Made by a program: the position numbers and the translations under genes
Assembly (NCBI RefSeq): GCF_013822795.1
Contig: NZ_PNLB01000001.1
Span: 300,673 to 364,672 of the forward strand
Length of the DNA stretch: 64,000 bases
Source: Phenylobacterium sp.
Lineage (GTDB): Bacteria > Pseudomonadota > Alphaproteobacteria > Caulobacterales > Caulobacteraceae
Reading direction: 5' to 3'
In this document: positions 50,345 to 59,520 of the stretch, piece by piece
Position numbering within the stretch: the first letter of the stretch is position 1
Layout: each line of letters opens with the position of its first letter
Notes under the pieces: generated by a model
Database searches by the model: none
The model's input: the letters and a program-made list of their open reading frames with translations, nothing else
Told to the model about the DNA's origin: nothing

Positions 50345-51922
50345 ATGATCGGCAAGGCGGGCGCGCTGGGCGCGGCCATGGCGCTGGGGCTGGCGGCCCA
50401 GGCGCAAGGGGCCGAGGTGGTGAAGGTCGAGAGCGGCCAGTTGCAGGGCGTCGTGCAGGACGGGGTGATCGCCTTCAAGGGCGTGCCGTTCGCAGCCCCG
50501 CCGGTCGGCGATCTGCGCTGGCGTCCGCCGCAGCCGGCGGCGAAGTGGAGCGGCATCCGCAGCGCCGCCGCCTATGGCCACGACTGCGCCCAGAAGCCGT
50601 TCCCCAGCGACGCTGCGCCGCTCGGAACCGAGCCGGCCGAGGATTGCCTGGTGCTGAACGTCTGGCGGCCGGCCGGCGCGCCGGCGAACGCCAAGCTGCC
50701 GGTGATGGTCTGGATCTACGGCGGCGGCTTCGTGAACGGCGGCTCCTCGCCCGATGTCTATTCCGGCCATCAGTTCGCCAAGCAGGGCGTGGTGCTGGTC
50801 AGCTTCAACTATCGCGTCGGGCGCTTCGGGTTCTTCGCCCATCCGGCCCTGACCAAGGAAAGCCCCGGCGGCCCGCTCGGCAACTACGGCTTCATGGACC
50901 AGATCGCCGCCCTGAAGTGGGTGCAGCGGAACATCGGCGCGTTCGGCGGCGATCCCGGCAACGTAACCATCGTCGGGGAGTCTGCGGGCGGCTTCTCGAT
51001 CCATACCCTGATGACCACCCCGGCGGCCAAGGGGCTGTTCCACAAGGCGATTGTCGAGTCCGGGGGCGGGCGCGGCAACATCAATCCGGGGCGCAAGGTC
51101 AGCGGCCAGGCGCCCGGCGGCCCGCCGTCCGGCGAGCAGGTCGGCCTGGCGTTCGCCAAGAGCGTCGGGATCGAGGGCGAGGACGCCGCCGCCCTGGCGG
51201 CGTTGCGCGGGCTGCCGGCCGACAAGGTCGTCGCCGGCCTGAACATGATGACCATGTTCACTCCGACCTATGCCGGGCCGATGGTCGACGGCCAGATCGT
51301 GACGGACGAGCCGGGCAAGATCTATGCGGCCGGCGGCGGGGCGGATGTGCCGCTGATCGTCGGGGCCAATAGCATGGACATCGGCTTCTCGATGGCCAAG
51401 TCGCTGGACGAAGTGTTCGCGCCTTTCGGCGCCGAGCGTCGGGCGGCGGCGGAGGCGGCGTTTGATCCGGGCAAGACCGGCGATGTCCGCAAGGTCGGGA
51501 CTCTGGTCGCCAGCGACACCATGATGGTCGAGCCGGCGCGGTTCGTGGCCAAGGCCTGGGCTAAGGCCGGGCGGCCGGTCTACGCCTACCGCTTCAGCTA
51601 TGTGGCCGACTCCATGCGCAAGGAGTGGCCGGGCGCGCCGCACGCGACCGAGATCCCCTATGTCTTCGACACCGTGAAAGCCAAGTACGGCGAGGCGCTG
51701 ACCCCGGCCGACGCGGCGATGGCGCAGCTGACCAGCGCCTATTGGGTGGCGTTCGCCAAGAGCGGCGATCCAAACGGGCAGGGGCGTCCCACCTGGCCGC
51801 GCTATGAGCCGGTCGGCGACCAGATCCTCGATTTGACCAACGACGGCGCCCGCGCCGGGGGCGATCCCTGGAAAGCGCGCTTGGACCTGGTGGAGCAGGC
51901 GGCTGACGCGAAGAAGCCCTGA
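50345..51922 (+). CDS. type-B carboxylesterase, exported
   Basis: 525 residues. Signal peptide (AGALGAAMALGLAAQAQGA) and the carboxylesterase/lipase fold: FKGVPFAAPPVGDLRWRPPQP, EDCLVLNVW, VMVWIYGGGFVNGGSS (oxyanion hole), nucleophile Ser in GDPGNVTIVGESAGGFS, catalytic His in PGAPHATEIPYVF. ATG 50345 has GGAGG (50335-50339) five bases upstream. Under operator O1 it belongs to the glucoside regulon and may remove acyl groups from the substrate (inference). A LacI gene follows by 47 bases. Confidence 0.92.
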   Translation: MIGKAGALGAAMALGLAAQAQGAEVVKVESGQLQGVVQDGVIAFKGVPFAAPPVGDLRWRPPQPAAKWSGIRSAAAYGHDCAQKPFPSDAAPLGTEPAEDCLVLNVWRPAGAPANAKLPVMVWIYGGGFVNGGSSPDVYSGHQFAKQGVVLVSFNYRVGRFGFFAHPALTKESPGGPLGNYGFMDQIAALKWVQRNIGAFGGDPGNVTIVGESAGGFSIHTLMTTPAAKGLFHKAIVESGGGRGNINPGRKVSGQAPGGPPSGEQVGLAFAKSVGIEGEDAAALAALRGLPADKVVAGLNMMTMFTPTYAGPMVDGQIVTDEPGKIYAAGGGADVPLIVGANSMDIGFSMAKSLDEVFAPFGAERRAAAEAAFDPGKTGDVRKVGTLVASDTMMVEPARFVAKAWAKAGRPVYAYRFSYVADSMRKEWPGAPHATEIPYVFDTVKAKYGEALTPADAAMAQLTSAYWVAFAKSGDPNGQGRPTWPRYEPVGDQILDLTNDGARAGGDPWKARLDLVEQAADAKKP

Positions 51923-51969
51923 GGCGCGAGAATCCGCGTTATATCTGCGCGGATGAAGGACGCCCGAGC

Positions 51970-52980
51970 GTGACGACGACGATCAAGGACGTGGCGGCGC
52001 GCGCTGGACTGTCGGTGATGACGGTCTCGCGCGTGCTCAACGGCGAGCGTCATGTCAGCGACCAGGCTCGCGACAAGGTCCAGGAGGCGATCGAGGCGCT
52101 GGGCTATCGGCGTAACGTATTCGCCCGCGGCCTGCCCGGTTCGCGCTCGTTCCTGATCGCCATGCTGATCCCGGAGATCATTCCGGACTATGTCGCCGAG
52201 TTCCAGCAGGGGGCGGTCGAGCAATGCCGCTCGGCCGGCTACCACCTGGTGGTCCAGCCGTTCGACAGCCGGACCGGCATGGCCGCGCAGGCGGTGGCGG
52301 CCGCCGTCGCCTCGTTGCGGCCCGACGGCTTCCTGCTGATTCCGCCGGTCAGCGACGACCTGGCGGTGCTCGATACGCTCGACGAGGCCGGCGTGCCGTA
52401 TGCGCGGCTGGCGCCCAGCGTTCAGCCGCAGCGCGGCGCGTCGGTGGCGGTGGACGAGGTCGAGGCCGCGCGGGCCATGACCTCGGCGCTGTTCGAGCTG
52501 GGGCACCGCCGGATCGGCTTCATCGGCGGGCCGCCGGACCACGGCGCCTCGGCCTGGCGGCTCGAAGGCTACCGCAGGGCCTTGGCGGAATGCGGACTTG
52601 CCGCTGATCCACAGTTGATCGCGCCGGGCGACTTCCTGTTCGCGACCGGCGAGGCCGGGGCCGAGGCGCTGCTGGGCCTGGCCGAGCCCCCGACGGCGAT
52701 CTTCGCGGGCAATGACGACATGGCGCTCGGGGTGATGGCGACGGCGCAGCGCCTGGGGCTCTCGGTTCCGGGCGATGTCTCGGTGGCCGGGTTCGACGGC
52801 GGCGAGATTTCGACGCTCACCTGGCCGCAACTGACCACGGTCCGGCAGCCGGTGCAGGCCATGGCGGCTGCGGCGGCCGACGCGGTCATCGGCATGGTCG
52901 ACGCCGGTACGATGCAGGGGCCGGCGCGCCGCCTCGACTTCACGCTGCTGTTGCGGGCTTCGACGGCCCAGGCGGCCTAG
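51970..52980 (+). CDS. LacI family transcriptional regulator 1
   Basis: 336 residues. HTH TTTIKDVAARAGLSVMTVSRVLNGERHVS with hinge helix ending RRNVFARGL, then a periplasmic-binding-protein-like effector domain (IPEIIPDYVAEFQQGAVEQC, GHRRIGFIGGPPDHGASAWRLEGYRRAL, AIFAGNDDMALGVMATAQ, VAGFDGGEIS, LTTVRQPVQAM). GTG 51970. Same strand as the esterase; convergent with a second LacI gene, stops overlapping in CTAG. Sugar effector unknown. Confidence 0.93.
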   Translation: MTTTIKDVAARAGLSVMTVSRVLNGERHVSDQARDKVQEAIEALGYRRNVFARGLPGSRSFLIAMLIPEIIPDYVAEFQQGAVEQCRSAGYHLVVQPFDSRTGMAAQAVAAAVASLRPDGFLLIPPVSDDLAVLDTLDEAGVPYARLAPSVQPQRGASVAVDEVEAARAMTSALFELGHRRIGFIGGPPDHGASAWRLEGYRRALAECGLAADPQLIAPGDFLFATGEAGAEALLGLAEPPTAIFAGNDDMALGVMATAQRLGLSVPGDVSVAGFDGGEISTLTWPQLTTVRQPVQAMAAAAADAVIGMVDAGTMQGPARRLDFTLLLRASTAQAA

Positions 52981-53993
52981 CCCGGGGGCGCGGCCGTCGA
53001 GCGACGGGCGCGGATCTCGAAGTCCAGCTGCAACGCAGGATCAGCCAGGTCCTCGTTCGCCGACATGCTGATCAGCATGTCGGCCGCCGCTTGGCACATG
53101 GCGTCGACCGGTTGACGGACGGTGGTCAGCGACGGCGAGCAGATCTGCGCGGCGCGCGTGTCGTCGAAGCCGGCGATCGACACCTGGTCCGGCACCGCCA
53201 GGCCCAGTTCGCGCGCCGCGGCCATGACCCCCAGGGCCATCTTGTCGTTGGCCGCAAAGATCGCCGTGGGGCGGTCGGCGCCCGACAGCATCCGATGGCC
53301 GGCGGACATGCCGCTCTCGAAGGTGAAGTAGCCTTGGACCATGTGGTCGGCGCCCGCCTGCAGTCCGGCGGAGGCCATCGCCCGTTCGAAGCCGGCCAGG
53401 CGCAGGGCCGAGGCGCCGTGGTCGGGGTGGCCCAGCACGAAACCGATGGCCTGGTGGCCGAGGTCGAGCAGGTGACGGGTGAGGGCGAAGGCCGCCGCTT
53501 CGTCGTCGATGAAGACGCACGGGCCGCTCTCGCGGGCGGCGTTGGGCGCGATCCGCACGTGGGCGACGCCCAGCCGGTCCAGCACCGCCATCGCTGACGC
53601 ATCGTCCGAGATCGGCGGCGTCATGATCACGCCGTCGAGCCGCAGGCTGGAGATGATCTGTTCGATCTGGCGCGCCACGTCGTTCTGCGAATCCACCGGC
53701 TCGACCGCCAGGTGGTAGCCGGCCTCGCGACAGACCTGCAGGGCTCCGAGCTCGGCCTCGGTCACGTAGCTGTAGTTGGGGTTGTCATAGAGGAAGCCGA
53801 TCAGCCGCGAGCGGCCGCCGATCAGCCCGCGGGCGGCGATGTTGGGCCGGTAGTCGAGCGCTGCGGCCGCGGCCAGCACGCGCTCGCGCACCTCCTTGCG
53901 GACGTGGGGCTCGCCGTTGAGCACCCGCGAGACGGTCTTGAAGGACACCTCGGCCTTGGAGGCGACGTCTTTGATCGTCGGTTGCCGGGACAA
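52977..53993 (-). CDS. LacI family transcriptional regulator 2
   Basis: 338 residues from TTG 53993, chosen because GGAG lies six bases upstream and the protein then begins at the HTH (LSRQPTIKDVASKAEVSFKTVSRVLNGEPHV); the frame remains open to ATG 54080, which would add a 29-residue extension. Effector domain: IGFLYDNPNYSYVTEAELGALQVC, IGFVLGHPDHGASALRLAGFERAM, AIFAANDKMALGVMAAARELGL, IAGFDDT, SLTTVRQPVDAM. Paralogous to the neighbouring LacI. Its upstream region holds two operators (O2, O3), so it probably autoregulates and controls the divergent TonB operon. Confidence 0.92.
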   Translation of the reverse strand: MSRQPTIKDVASKAEVSFKTVSRVLNGEPHVRKEVRERVLAAAAALDYRPNIAARGLIGGRSRLIGFLYDNPNYSYVTEAELGALQVCREAGYHLAVEPVDSQNDVARQIEQIISSLRLDGVIMTPPISDDASAMAVLDRLGVAHVRIAPNAARESGPCVFIDDEAAAFALTRHLLDLGHQAIGFVLGHPDHGASALRLAGFERAMASAGLQAGADHMVQGYFTFESGMSAGHRMLSGADRPTAIFAANDKMALGVMAAARELGLAVPDQVSIAGFDDTRAAQICSPSLTTVRQPVDAMCQAAADMLISMSANEDLADPALQLDFEIRARRSTAAPPG

Positions 53994-54122
53994 GCCAATC
54001 TCCAGCCGCGCGGAGAAGAAGCTCTCGCGCGCTTTGCGTGCGACGGCAAGTGCCGGCCGCATGAACGTCAGTCGGTGCAACGCCCGATCGGCAATGGTCG
54101 CTCAATGGTTGTCGTCATTTTG

Positions 54123-54138
54123 TCAGATAACGTTGTCA
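54123..54138 (-). promoter_or_regulatory. LacI-type operator O2 (reverse orientation)
   Basis: TCAGATAACGTTGTCA; its reverse complement is TGACAACGTTATCTGA, exactly O3. With O3 it forms a perfect 16-base inverted repeat separated by nine bases, centres 23 bases apart (about two helical turns). It faces the LacI-2 gene. Confidence 0.7.
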
Positions 54139-54147
54139 GATTCGATT

Positions 54148-54163
54148 TGACAACGTTATCTGA
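54148..54163 (+). promoter_or_regulatory. LacI-type operator O3
   Basis: TGACAACGTTATCTGA, preceded by T, so that TTGACA (54147-54152) could be the -35 box of the TonB-receptor operon. 95 bases before ATG 54259. Confidence 0.7.
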
Positions 54164-54258
54164 TCACGTCCACCTTCACCGTGCCGGGCCCAGAACGATG
54201 GCCCGGGGACGAGGGGATGGCCGGGCACAGATACCGGCCACGCAGGGGGAAACGACGG

Positions 54259-56460
54259 ATGACCAGATCAATTCTGGCCGTGAGCGCGGCTGCCCAAGTG
54301 CTGCTGCTGGCGAGCGCCGCGCAGGCTCAATCGAATGTCGAGATCGAGGAGGTGGTGGTCACCGCCGAGCGCCGCGAGGAGACCGCGCAGCGGACGCCGC
54401 TGGCGATCACCGCGCTGTCGGCCGACCAGCTGACCAAGCAGGGCGTGCGCACGGTCACCGACCTGACCAACATCGTGCCCGGAGTGCAGATCGGGGCCAC
54501 CGGCGGCTCGGTCGAGATCGCGGTCCGCGGCATCGGCAGCACCAACAACACCGAGGTCGGCGACCCGGCCGTGGCCTTCAACGTCGACGGCGTCTACATG
54601 GCGCGGCCGCGCTCGGCGGCGGGGCTATTCTTCGATCTCGAGCGCACCGAGGTGCTGCGTGGTCCGCAGGGAACCCTGTACGGCCGCAACGCCACCGCCG
54701 GCAGCATCAACGTCATCACCCGCAAGCCGACCGAGGCGTACGAGGCGGAAGCTCAGCTCGAGCTTGGCAACTTCTCGCTGGTGCGCGCCAGCGGGGCGGT
54801 GAACCTGCCGTTCTCGGAGCAGATCGCGGTGCGCGCGGCGTTTCAGTCGTCGAAGCGCGACGGCTATACCTCGAACGCGCCCGGCGGCGAGTACAACGAC
54901 GAGGACGCCACCGCCGTGCGCCTGCACGTGCTGCTGCAGCCGACCGAGGACATTTCGCTGCTGATCAGCGGCGACTACTTCCGCAACGCCTACGCCGGCA
55001 CGGCCAACGCGCCCTTGGGCCAGTACGCGGGTCCTGGCGATCCCTACACCTATCCGATCTCGATCCCGGGCAGCAGCAATCAGCAGAACTATGGCGTGAC
55101 GCTGCAGGCCGACTGGAACCTGCCGTTCGCGACGCTGACCTATCTTGGCGCGATCCGGAACGACATCGTCCACACCCTGGCCGGCTCGGGACGCAACTAT
55201 CCGTACGGGACGCCGCGTCCGGCCAGCCGCTGCGAGCCGAGCCTCAATCTGGGCTGCGTCACCGTCTACTTCGACTCCAAGGAAAGCCAGGAAACGCACG
55301 AGCTTCGCCTCGGCAGTTCGGAGGGCGCCTTCAAGTGGGTGGCCGGGCTCTACTATTTCGAGGAGACGAACAACGTCTTCGCCAACGCCTTCCCGTTGGT
55401 GGCGTTCGTCCAGCCCAACACCTACGCCAACTCCAAGGCTGCGTTATTCCAGGGGACCTACAGCTTCACCGAGCGGCTGCGGGGGACCGCCGGCCTGCGC
55501 TACACCCGCGACCACAAGGGCCGCACGGGCGGGACCTACGTCGGGCTCAACAACAGCGGCGGCTGCATGCTGCCCGGCGGCATGAACCGCCCGTTCTTCG
55601 GCGCGCCGCCGCCCGGATGCCTGCTCTACGGCAACATCGCCGATTTCACCTGGGAGTCGACCGACTACAAGCTGGGCGTCGAGTACGACCTGACCCCGAC
55701 CTCGCTGCTCTTCGCCTCGACCTCGACCGGCTACAAGGCCGGCGGCTATGGCGACGGCCTGCCGCCGCTGAACAACAAGTACGAGCCCGAGCAGCTGACC
55801 GCCTACGAGGTTGGGGCCAAGAACCGGTTCCTCGACAACCGCGCCCAGCTCAACGTCTCGGCCTTCTACTACGACTACCAGGACTTCCAGGTGACGGGCA
55901 CCGGGGTCGTCGCCGGCCAGCCGTCGGCGGTCACGGTCAACGCCCCGAAAGCGACGCTCTACGGGGCCGAGCTGGAAGGCACGTTCCTGCTGACCGCGAA
56001 CGATCGGATCGACGGTTCGCTCGCCTATCTGCACGCCGAGTACGAGGATTTCACCCTGCCGAACGGGGATGCGTTCTCGCCCGGCTTTGCGGACTATTCG
56101 GGCCTGACCTTGGCCAAGTCGCCGGAGTGGACCTTCAATCTCGGCTACCAGCACAGCTGGGATTTCGCCAATGACGGCCAGCTGACCGTGCGGGTCCAGA
56201 CCCACTACGAGAGCAGCAAGAACCTCGACTACCACAACTTCGCGGTCACCGATCAGGACGCTTACACCAAGACCGACCTGATGGTGACCTACGACGCGCC
56301 GGGCGGAGTCTGGAGTGTGATGGCCTACGGCCGCAACCTCGAGGATGAAGCCGTCCTCGTGCAGGCCGCGCCCGACGCGCAGAACGCCAACCGCCTCGGC
56401 GGCTCGGGCGCCTACGCCCCGCCGCGGCTCTACGGCGTGCAACTGACGGCCAGGTTCTAG
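54259..56460 (+). CDS. TonB-dependent receptor, carbohydrate locus, first
   Basis: 733 residues. Signal peptide ending SAAQA, TonB-box region EIEEVVVTAERREETAQRTPLAITALS, plug (LTNIVPGVQIG, VRGIGSTNN, EVLRGPQGTLYGRNATAGSINVITR) and barrel ending RLYGVQLTARF (terminal Phe). GGGGGA precedes ATG 54259 by eight bases. Behind operators O2/O3; probably imports the sugar recognised by the LacI pair. Confidence 0.94.
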   Translation: MTRSILAVSAAAQVLLLASAAQAQSNVEIEEVVVTAERREETAQRTPLAITALSADQLTKQGVRTVTDLTNIVPGVQIGATGGSVEIAVRGIGSTNNTEVGDPAVAFNVDGVYMARPRSAAGLFFDLERTEVLRGPQGTLYGRNATAGSINVITRKPTEAYEAEAQLELGNFSLVRASGAVNLPFSEQIAVRAAFQSSKRDGYTSNAPGGEYNDEDATAVRLHVLLQPTEDISLLISGDYFRNAYAGTANAPLGQYAGPGDPYTYPISIPGSSNQQNYGVTLQADWNLPFATLTYLGAIRNDIVHTLAGSGRNYPYGTPRPASRCEPSLNLGCVTVYFDSKESQETHELRLGSSEGAFKWVAGLYYFEETNNVFANAFPLVAFVQPNTYANSKAALFQGTYSFTERLRGTAGLRYTRDHKGRTGGTYVGLNNSGGCMLPGGMNRPFFGAPPPGCLLYGNIADFTWESTDYKLGVEYDLTPTSLLFASTSTGYKAGGYGDGLPPLNNKYEPEQLTAYEVGAKNRFLDNRAQLNVSAFYYDYQDFQVTGTGVVAGQPSAVTVNAPKATLYGAELEGTFLLTANDRIDGSLAYLHAEYEDFTLPNGDAFSPGFADYSGLTLAKSPEWTFNLGYQHSWDFANDGQLTVRVQTHYESSKNLDYHNFAVTDQDAYTKTDLMVTYDAPGGVWSVMAYGRNLEDEAVLVQAAPDAQNANRLGGSGAYAPPRLYGVQLTARF

Positions 56461-56529
56461 GGCCGGCCACCTCAAGAAAACAGACGGTCGGGGCCATGAA
56501 GCCCTGGCCGCACATCAGGGAAAACGAAG

Positions 56530-58674
56530 ATGACCAAGCTCATGTGGCTGGCCGGGGCCGCCGCCCTGGCCATGGCTGGGACCGCGCAGGCGCAGTCGGA
56601 AGTCCAGGTCGAGGAGGTGGTCGTCACCGCCCAGAAGCGCGAAGGCACTGTTCAGGCGACGCCGCTCGCCGTCAGCGCGATCAGCGGCGACGTCCTTCAG
56701 CAGCAGAACGTCGTCGACGCCGGCGACCTGACCGGCAAGGTGCCGAACCTCAATATCGGTCAGGCCGGCAACGAGGTGATCATCAGCATCCGCGGGGTCA
56801 GCTCGGCCGGCGTGGTGCCGCAGCGCGACCCATCTGTGGCGTTCCACCTGGACGGCGTTTACCTGCCGCGGCCTTCGGGCGCCAACTCGGTGTTCTACGA
56901 CCTGGAGCGGGTGGAAGTGCTGCGCGGTCCGCAGGGTACGCTCTGGGGCCGCAACGCCACCGCCGGCAGTCTGAACATCATCACCCGCAAGCCGGTGATG
57001 AACACCGGCCAGGCGGCGGGCGAGATCCTGGTCGGCGACTACGGCCGCTTCACGGCCCAGGGCATGTACAACTTCCCGATCATTGACGACACGCTGGCCG
57101 CGCGCGCCGCCTTCATCGTCAACCGCCGCGACGGCTATCAGGAGAACGTCACCCCTAACATGCCCGACCTGGCCGACGCGCAGGAGGAGGCGGGCCGCGT
57201 CCACCTGCTGTTCACGCCGGGCGAGCGCCTGCGGCTGCTGCTGTCGGCCGACTACTACCATGCGGGCGGGGCGGGGACCGGAAATGTGCTGCTCGGCAAC
57301 GGCCCGGTCAGCTACATCGCCTCGGGCCGCAGCGCGCCCTACCGTGCCGAGACCAACACGGCAGGGCACATCAACAACAAGATCTGGGGCGTGGCCGCTG
57401 AGGCGACCTACTCGCTGGACGCGCTCGACATCGTTTCGGTCACCGCCTACCGCGCCGACGACCAGAACGTCACCAGCGACACCGACGGCACCGCGACTGG
57501 CACTCAGACGACGTTCTATTACAACAAAAACAAGACGTTCTCGCAGGAACTTCGCCTCGCCTCGTCGGGCGACGGGGCGCTGAAGTACATCCTCGGCGCC
57601 TTCTACATCAAGGAAACCAACGACGATAACCTGTTCCAGTACACCAACCTGGCGCGCACCGCGGGCGTCATCCTGCAGCGGCCGGAGCGGTTCGCAGAAT
57701 CCTGGGCGGTGTTCGGCCAGGCCGACTACGACATCACCGACACCCTGACCGTCTTCGCCGGCGTCCGCTATTCCGAGGACCGCAAGGGCAATCCGGTCGG
57801 GCTGACGCGGCCGATCGGGACCAACCTCAACACCTTCCGGCCCGACGCCGGCTCCTGGGCCAAGACCACCTGGCGGGTGGGCGCCGACTGGGAGATCACG
57901 CCCGACAACATGGTCTATGGCAGCGTCTCGACCGGCTACAAGGCCGGCGGTTTCACCAGCAACCGCAACTTCGGTCCCGAGACTCTGACCGCCTACGAGA
58001 TCGGCTCGAAGAACTACTTCCTGGATCGCCGTTTGCTCGCGAACCTCTCGGCCTTCTACTACGACTACAAGGACCTGCAGGTCGTCTCGGTGCAGCCTGA
58101 CGAGAACGGCGTGGTGCGAGCTCTGACCACCAACGCGGGGGTTTCGACCGTCTGGGGCATCGAGTTCGAAGGCCGGGCGCGGATCACCGAGGCGCTCAGC
58201 GTCGATGCGTCGTTGGGTTATCTCGACGCCAAGTTCGACCGCTATGTCGGGGCCGTCGATCCGCTCTACGGGACGGTCCATGACCTGTCGGGCAACACTC
58301 TGCCGCGGGCCCCGCGCTGGAACGGCAACATCGGCGTGGCCTACGCCATCCCGTTGGCGTCCGGCCAACTGACCGCGCGGATCAGCACCCGCTATCAGTC
58401 GAAGGTCTACTTCACCGAGTTCAACAACATCCCGATCGTCACCGGCGGGACGACCATCTTCCCGTACCGGATCGCGTCGCAGGACGACTACACCGCCACC
58501 GACGTCAGCCTGCGCTACGACGATGACCGCGGTTGGTACGCCGAGGCCTTCGCCGACAACCTCGAGGACGAGGCGGTGCTGCTGTCGGTCAGCACGGACT
58601 CGGCGCGGAACTTCTTCGGCAGCTACGGCGCGCCGCGGACCGTCGGCGTGAAGGCCGGCTTCAAGTTCAACTGA
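56530..58674 (+). CDS. TonB-dependent receptor, carbohydrate locus, second
   Basis: 714 residues. Signal peptide ending GTAQA, QVEEVVVTAQKREGTVQATPLAVSAIS, plug with EVLRGPQGTLWGRNATAGSLNIITRKP, barrel ending RTVGVKAGFKFN (Phe followed by a final Asn, slightly atypical). 69 bases after the first receptor, with no operator of its own, so it is probably co-transcribed. The plugs are similar, which suggests an old duplication with divergent substrates. Confidence 0.94.
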   Translation: MTKLMWLAGAAALAMAGTAQAQSEVQVEEVVVTAQKREGTVQATPLAVSAISGDVLQQQNVVDAGDLTGKVPNLNIGQAGNEVIISIRGVSSAGVVPQRDPSVAFHLDGVYLPRPSGANSVFYDLERVEVLRGPQGTLWGRNATAGSLNIITRKPVMNTGQAAGEILVGDYGRFTAQGMYNFPIIDDTLAARAAFIVNRRDGYQENVTPNMPDLADAQEEAGRVHLLFTPGERLRLLLSADYYHAGGAGTGNVLLGNGPVSYIASGRSAPYRAETNTAGHINNKIWGVAAEATYSLDALDIVSVTAYRADDQNVTSDTDGTATGTQTTFYYNKNKTFSQELRLASSGDGALKYILGAFYIKETNDDNLFQYTNLARTAGVILQRPERFAESWAVFGQADYDITDTLTVFAGVRYSEDRKGNPVGLTRPIGTNLNTFRPDAGSWAKTTWRVGADWEITPDNMVYGSVSTGYKAGGFTSNRNFGPETLTAYEIGSKNYFLDRRLLANLSAFYYDYKDLQVVSVQPDENGVVRALTTNAGVSTVWGIEFEGRARITEALSVDASLGYLDAKFDRYVGAVDPLYGTVHDLSGNTLPRAPRWNGNIGVAYAIPLASGQLTARISTRYQSKVYFTEFNNIPIVTGGTTIFPYRIASQDDYTATDVSLRYDDDRGWYAEAFADNLEDEAVLLSVSTDSARNFFGSYGAPRTVGVKAGFKFN

Positions 58675-58704
58675 TCCTCCTCCAGTCGCTTTGAGAGAAC
58701 CAAC

Positions 58705-59511
58705 ATGATGAAGAAGCGCAGGCCGCTGCGCGCCGGGCTGGTCGCCGCCGGGATTTCGATCCTGGCCGGCGCCGCTCTCGCGGGCTCCGAGCCGGTCAAG
58801 TTCCCAACCCTGCCGAAGGGCTACCTGGCGCCGGGTTCACTGAACGCGGCGAACATCGTGCCGCCGGCCCCGACCGATGGCGACGCGCGCGACCAGGTGG
58901 ACCGCAAGGTCTTTCAGTCGACGCGCGCGTTGAAGGACAGCGACCGCTGGAAGCTGGCGACCCGCGACGTCGACATGATGCCGAGCGGGATGATGGAGGC
59001 GTACTCGTGCGCGGTGGGTGTGAAGCTCACCCCCGCCAACGCCCCCAAGCTGAACGGCGTGATGATGCGGGTGCTGGGCGACTCCATGGTCGCCAACGAG
59101 AGCGCCAAGCATCACTTCAAGCGGTTGCGGCCGTTCCAGGTCGCGCAAGGCGAGATCTGCCAGCCGACCGCCCAGGTGGCGAACAGCTTCGACTATCCGT
59201 CCGGCCATACGGTGTGGGGCTGGTCGTGGGCGCTGGTGCTGGCCGAATTGGCCCCGGACCGGGCGAGCGAGATCCTGGCCCGGGGCCGCGCCTACGGTCA
59301 GAGCCGGGCGGTCTGCGGCGCGCATAACGCCAGCGCCGTCGAGGCCGGCGGCATGGTGGCGGCGGCCACCTACGCGACGCTGCACGGCTCGCCTGAGTTC
59401 CGTGCGGACATGGACGCCGCTCGCGCCGAACTGGCCAAGCTGCGCGCGGAGGGCGAGAAGCCGGCCGCCTGCGAGGCCGAGGCCGCGCTCGTCGCCCAGT
59501 CCCCCTACTGA
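58705..59511 (+). CDS. class A acid phosphatase / PAP2-like exported protein with altered motif
   Basis: 268 residues. Signal peptide (LVAAGISILAGAALA), then the PAP2 motifs KHHFKRLRP (K-x6-RP), YPSGHT (PSGH) and SRAVCGAHNASAV (SR-x5-H). In classical class A enzymes the last motif continues H-x3-D; here the Asp position is Ala. The family's three key basic residues and both His are present. Periplasmic phosphomonoesterase is the best guess; the change may be a subfamily feature. It lies between the TonB receptors and glucokinase in the same unit. Confidence 0.82.
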   Translation: MMKKRRPLRAGLVAAGISILAGAALAGSEPVKFPTLPKGYLAPGSLNAANIVPPAPTDGDARDQVDRKVFQSTRALKDSDRWKLATRDVDMMPSGMMEAYSCAVGVKLTPANAPKLNGVMMRVLGDSMVANESAKHHFKRLRPFQVAQGEICQPTAQVANSFDYPSGHTVWGWSWALVLAELAPDRASEILARGRAYGQSRAVCGAHNASAVEAGGMVAAATYATLHGSPEFRADMDAARAELAKLRAEGEKPAACEAEAALVAQSPY

Positions 59512-59520
59512 CGGGCGGCC

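Noticed and set aside
49685..51643. 652-codon minus-strand frame opposite the carboxylesterase
   Set aside because: Shadow frame; the esterase catalytic motifs are on the plus strand.
53712..56174. 820-codon plus-strand frame overlapping LacI-2 and the first TonB receptor
   Set aside because: Low-complexity Arg/Gly-rich translation; the TonB receptor in the neighbouring frame has full domain structure.
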